The notes under the pieces are model-generated. The model saw only the letters and a program-made list of their open reading frames with translations. It had not been told where the DNA came from and did not search any database. From Candidatus Lambdaproteobacteria bacterium (GTDB lineage Bacteria > SAR324 > NAC60-12): a stretch of DNA of 8,515 bases. Where the stretch lies: the NCBI GenBank assembly GCA_012964265.1, contig DTUH01000232.1, forward strand, positions 1-8,515, given 5' to 3'. Below, one piece after another: positions 6,242 to 8,515 of this stretch (positions are counted from its first letter, which is position 1; the number at the start of each line of letters is the position of its first letter). A program made the translations under genes and the position numbers.

Positions 6242-6268
6242 ATTAAAACTTTTGAGTCATTCAGGCAA
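6242..6268 (-). promoter_or_regulatory. Weak promoter candidate for the hypothetical-alr unit
   Basis: On the minus strand TTGCCT (6268-6263) and TTTAAT (6247-6242) are 15 bases apart, shorter than ideal. Initiation would fall only a few bases before the ATG at 6229, implying an almost leaderless transcript, which would agree with the missing Shine-Dalgarno. The match is marginal. Confidence 0.2.
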
Positions 6269-6283
6269 GATATTTGCTCTTGC
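6265..6283. repeat. Inverted repeat in the divergent intergenic region
   Basis: GCAAGA (6265-6270) and TCTTGC (6278-6283) are perfect inverted arms around a seven-base spacer. The element lies in the 128-bp gap between the divergent hypothetical gene and slt, overlapping the candidate minus-strand -35 box. Position and symmetry suit a repressor or activator site. On the plus strand it is followed by TATTTTTG, so a weak terminator-like hairpin is the alternative, though no plus-strand gene precedes it. Confidence 0.3.
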
Positions 6284-6357
6284 TATTTTTGTTTCCAAAG
6301 AGCAGTATTGACTTTGTCGAGCATTAACAAGCACCAACTATACCAACTGACTTAAAT

Positions 6358-8515
6358 ATGTTTCAGACTATCAACCGATTAAAGGCATTCGGCAGTTTTA
6401 CAAACAAAAAAATTTTCAGTAGATGTTTGTGGTATGCAGGAACATGCATTTTTATTTTTGCCTTGTTATTACCTGCAAGCTCAGTTTTTGCGCATAAAAG
6501 TTCATCATTGGAACCATTCATTAATTTCTACAAAAATGGTGAATGCAAGGTTCTCATACGCCATTTGAAACCTTTGGCAAAACCAAAGTCGTGGACAAAC
6601 AACGGCTTGTGGAGTCGTTCACGAATATTGAACGCCAAATGTCAATTGCAGCTCGGAAATTATAAAGAAGCCCTAAAGAGTCTCAAGCAAACACCGGAAT
6701 CAGAGATGAGTGACGCATGGATTTTTCAAAAAATTCGTGTTTTGCTTCAGTCTGGTCACCATCGAAAAGCAATCGTCAGCATCCGGAAATTACTTAAACA
6801 TCCGGAAATGATTTTTTACCTCAGTTCACTCCGTGACAATATTAACAGTGAATTCACAACAGATAAAGAGGCTCGCATAATTTTTCATCTGCTGCATGAC
6901 ACCCGAAAAAAACACAAATGGTTTCTCACGGATTACAAATTACACGCACTTTATCTCCGTGGAGCAAAACTCAAAGGGATAAAACTTGATCATAAATATC
7001 GAGTATTGGGCTGGCAGTTTCCGGAGGATGAAAAAACCGCCATTCTGTCACACAAAAACCTGACTGCTGTTGATCTCAAAAAAATGTCAGCAGCAGGGAT
7101 TTCTAATCGTGTCCGGAGTTTAACACGACTCGGTCTTGATAATTATTTGATTAAGCACCTTCCGCAACTTAGAAAGGGCCGCAGCGGGAAGCTTTTGAAA
7201 AAACTTGGAGAAGCATACCTCAAAGCTCTGTTTTCGGAAAAATATTATGCTCGAATTATAAAATTTCATCAACAGGGCACGTTGTCAAAAAAATGGGCTG
7301 TCAAACAAGAATCCCAGCTTTACTGGACAGCTCGTTCCTACATTAAACGCAAAAATATTCCTGCTGGACGAAGTACTATCTATAAGCTTGAAAAACATAA
7401 TCCTAAAGCAAAGCAGCTTCCGGTTTTGTTTGATACATTTGCCACACGTTACGTACTGGATTCAGAAATCAGGAAAGCGCAGTTTTGGTGGAATCGTCTG
7501 CTCAGTCATTTCCCCAAACATCCTCTTGCAACAAAATCGTCGTGGGAACTGGCCTGGTCATATCAACAAAAAAAGAAAACCGGCAAAGCCCTGGAATACT
7601 TAAAACGGGGACTTAAAACAAGAATATATAATTCTGAAATGAAAGCTAAGCTGCTGTTCTGGCAAGGTAAATTGCAGCAAGTAGCCGGTCGCCATGATCT
7701 TGCAGAAAAAAGTTTTAAACAGCTGATTCTTCGTCAGCCCAATACGTATTATGGAATGCGGCTGATCTCCTCAGAAGATATTCCGGAAAGTATTTTGTCA
7801 GTGATCAAAACACGTAAAGCAAAACTTTACACAAAGCCGACAGAACTGCTAAGTAAAAAAACCAAACAATTGCTGAAGAGGACCGAGTTTCTTTTTGATA
7901 TCGCGGAACCTGAACAAGCTCTCAAAGAATTGTTTGCCGGATTAGGGCATTATAAAGACAGCACGCGTAATTGGCATGTGAGCCATTTGCTTCATCGCAG
8001 GGGCGAGTACTATTCTGTGCTCAGGGTAATTGCCAATTATTATCTACCGCATCTTGCCACTCTGGAAGTAGGTGAATATCCGCTCTGGGAACTGGCTTAC
8101 CCGCGTCCATACTGGTCACAGTTGAAGAGCTATGCAAGCCAGGCCGGAATTGATCCATATTTTGCCCTGGCAATTATGCGCGAGGAAAGTCACTTTGATC
8201 CGCAGGCATTGTCTTCAAGCAAAGCCATTGGTTTGATGCAACTGATGCCTGCAACAGCAAAAGCTGTTGCCAGGAAAAAGAAAATTAAACTCAAAGAAGA
8301 CGCACAAATTTTTAATCCGGAACTGAATACGCGTCTGGGTACACTCTATCTCGGCAGCCTTGCAGACCGCTTCAAATCAGAACTGATTTACACTGCAGGA
8401 AGTTATAACGCAGGACCTCAAAACATGCTTAAATGGATCAACCGCTGGAGAGGAAAATCGCTGGATGCCTTTGTTGAACAAATTCCATTCAAAGAAACCA
8501 GAAATTACGTCAAAC
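6358..8515 (+). CDS. slt: Soluble lytic murein transglycosylase, Slt70-like (3' end beyond window)
   Basis: The frame is open from the ATG at 6358 to the window edge, 719 codons without a stop. The enzyme cleaves the MurNAc-GlcNAc bond of peptidoglycan in the periplasm, forming 1,6-anhydroMurNAc ends. A long polar N-region precedes a hydrophobic segment (about residues 25-41) and a good signal peptidase site, SVFA-H (after Ala45). Residues about 50-590 form a helical, TPR-like superhelix, as in the ring-shaped domain of Slt70. Examples are QLQLGNYKEALKSL and GRHDLAEKSFKQLILRQP. The catalytic domain of the GH23/SLT type begins near 590. Catalytic Glu610 lies in MREESHFDPQA, with GLMQLMPATA (625-634), AGSYNAGP (680-687) and IPFKETRNYVK (709-719) following in the expected order. 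Only a few dozen residues should be missing. It is longer than E. coli Slt70 in the superhelical part. No in-frame start lies upstream before a stop, so 6358 is secure, although it has no Shine-Dalgarno. Confidence 0.93.
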   Translation, partial: MFQTINRLKAFGSFTNKKIFSRCLWYAGTCIFIFALLLPASSVFAHKSSSLEPFINFYKNGECKVLIRHLKPLAKPKSWTNNGLWSRSRILNAKCQLQLGNYKEALKSLKQTPESEMSDAWIFQKIRVLLQSGHHRKAIVSIRKLLKHPEMIFYLSSLRDNINSEFTTDKEARIIFHLLHDTRKKHKWFLTDYKLHALYLRGAKLKGIKLDHKYRVLGWQFPEDEKTAILSHKNLTAVDLKKMSAAGISNRVRSLTRLGLDNYLIKHLPQLRKGRSGKLLKKLGEAYLKALFSEKYYARIIKFHQQGTLSKKWAVKQESQLYWTARSYIKRKNIPAGRSTIYKLEKHNPKAKQLPVLFDTFATRYVLDSEIRKAQFWWNRLLSHFPKHPLATKSSWELAWSYQQKKKTGKALEYLKRGLKTRIYNSEMKAKLLFWQGKLQQVAGRHDLAEKSFKQLILRQPNTYYGMRLISSEDIPESILSVIKTRKAKLYTKPTELLSKKTKQLLKRTEFLFDIAEPEQALKELFAGLGHYKDSTRNWHVSHLLHRRGEYYSVLRVIANYYLPHLATLEVGEYPLWELAYPRPYWSQLKSYASQAGIDPYFALAIMREESHFDPQALSSSKAIGLMQLMPATAKAVARKKKIKLKEDAQIFNPELNTRLGTLYLGSLADRFKSELIYTAGSYNAGPQNMLKWINRWRGKSLDAFVEQIPFKETRNYVK

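Noticed and set aside
6308..6336. TTGACT as the -35 box of an slt promoter
   Set aside because: No hexamer resembling TATAAT lies 15-19 bases downstream (the sequence there is GCACCA-like), so the promoter could not be supported.

Overview
The window looks like an ordinary chromosomal segment of a Gram-negative bacterium, probably a proteobacterium in the broad sense. It is moderately AT-rich. It encodes a Sec-exported soluble lytic transglycosylase, a lipobox lipoprotein and an LTA-synthase/OpgB-type membrane phosphotransferase, and it carries the widespread rplY-pth pair. The genus cannot be fixed from the sequence alone. A deltaproteobacterial or SAR324-like origin is only a guess. There are no signs of phage, insertion sequences, CRISPR arrays, tRNA or rRNA.

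Layout, left to right. At 35-1301 the minus strand carries rplY followed by pth (34 bp gap), a two-gene translation unit. A good sigma70-type promoter lies at 1353-1381. At 1302-1857 is a 556-bp stretch without an intact gene. It holds that promoter, two small stem-loops, the frameshifted remnant of a very acidic small protein (minus strand, 1473-1683), and a probable promoter for the next gene. At 1858-3717 the plus strand encodes a five-helix membrane protein with a periplasmic alkaline-phosphatase/sulfatase-fold domain. At 3854-4060 is a small 68-residue lipoprotein. Its stop codon interlocks with that of a convergent 38-residue membrane protein (4057-4173, minus strand), which is easily missed because of its size. 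At 4331-5440 is alanine racemase (alr), preceded on the same strand by an unrecognised 245-residue protein (5492-6229). A short divergent intergenic region with a 6-bp-arm inverted repeat separates this from a large Slt-type lytic transglycosylase (6358 to the window edge, 3' end missing).

A loose theme from 1858 onward is the cell envelope. Alr supplies D-alanine for peptidoglycan, Slt cleaves peptidoglycan in the periplasm, and the LTA-synthase-like enzyme probably transfers a phospholipid head group to an envelope glycan. The left end is purely translational. I did not find a clearly new multi-gene system. The items most worth a second look are the 38-residue membrane ORF with its stop-stop overlap, the frameshifted acidic ORF upstream of rplY, and a marked excess of the palindrome TCCGGA (17 copies counted by hand).
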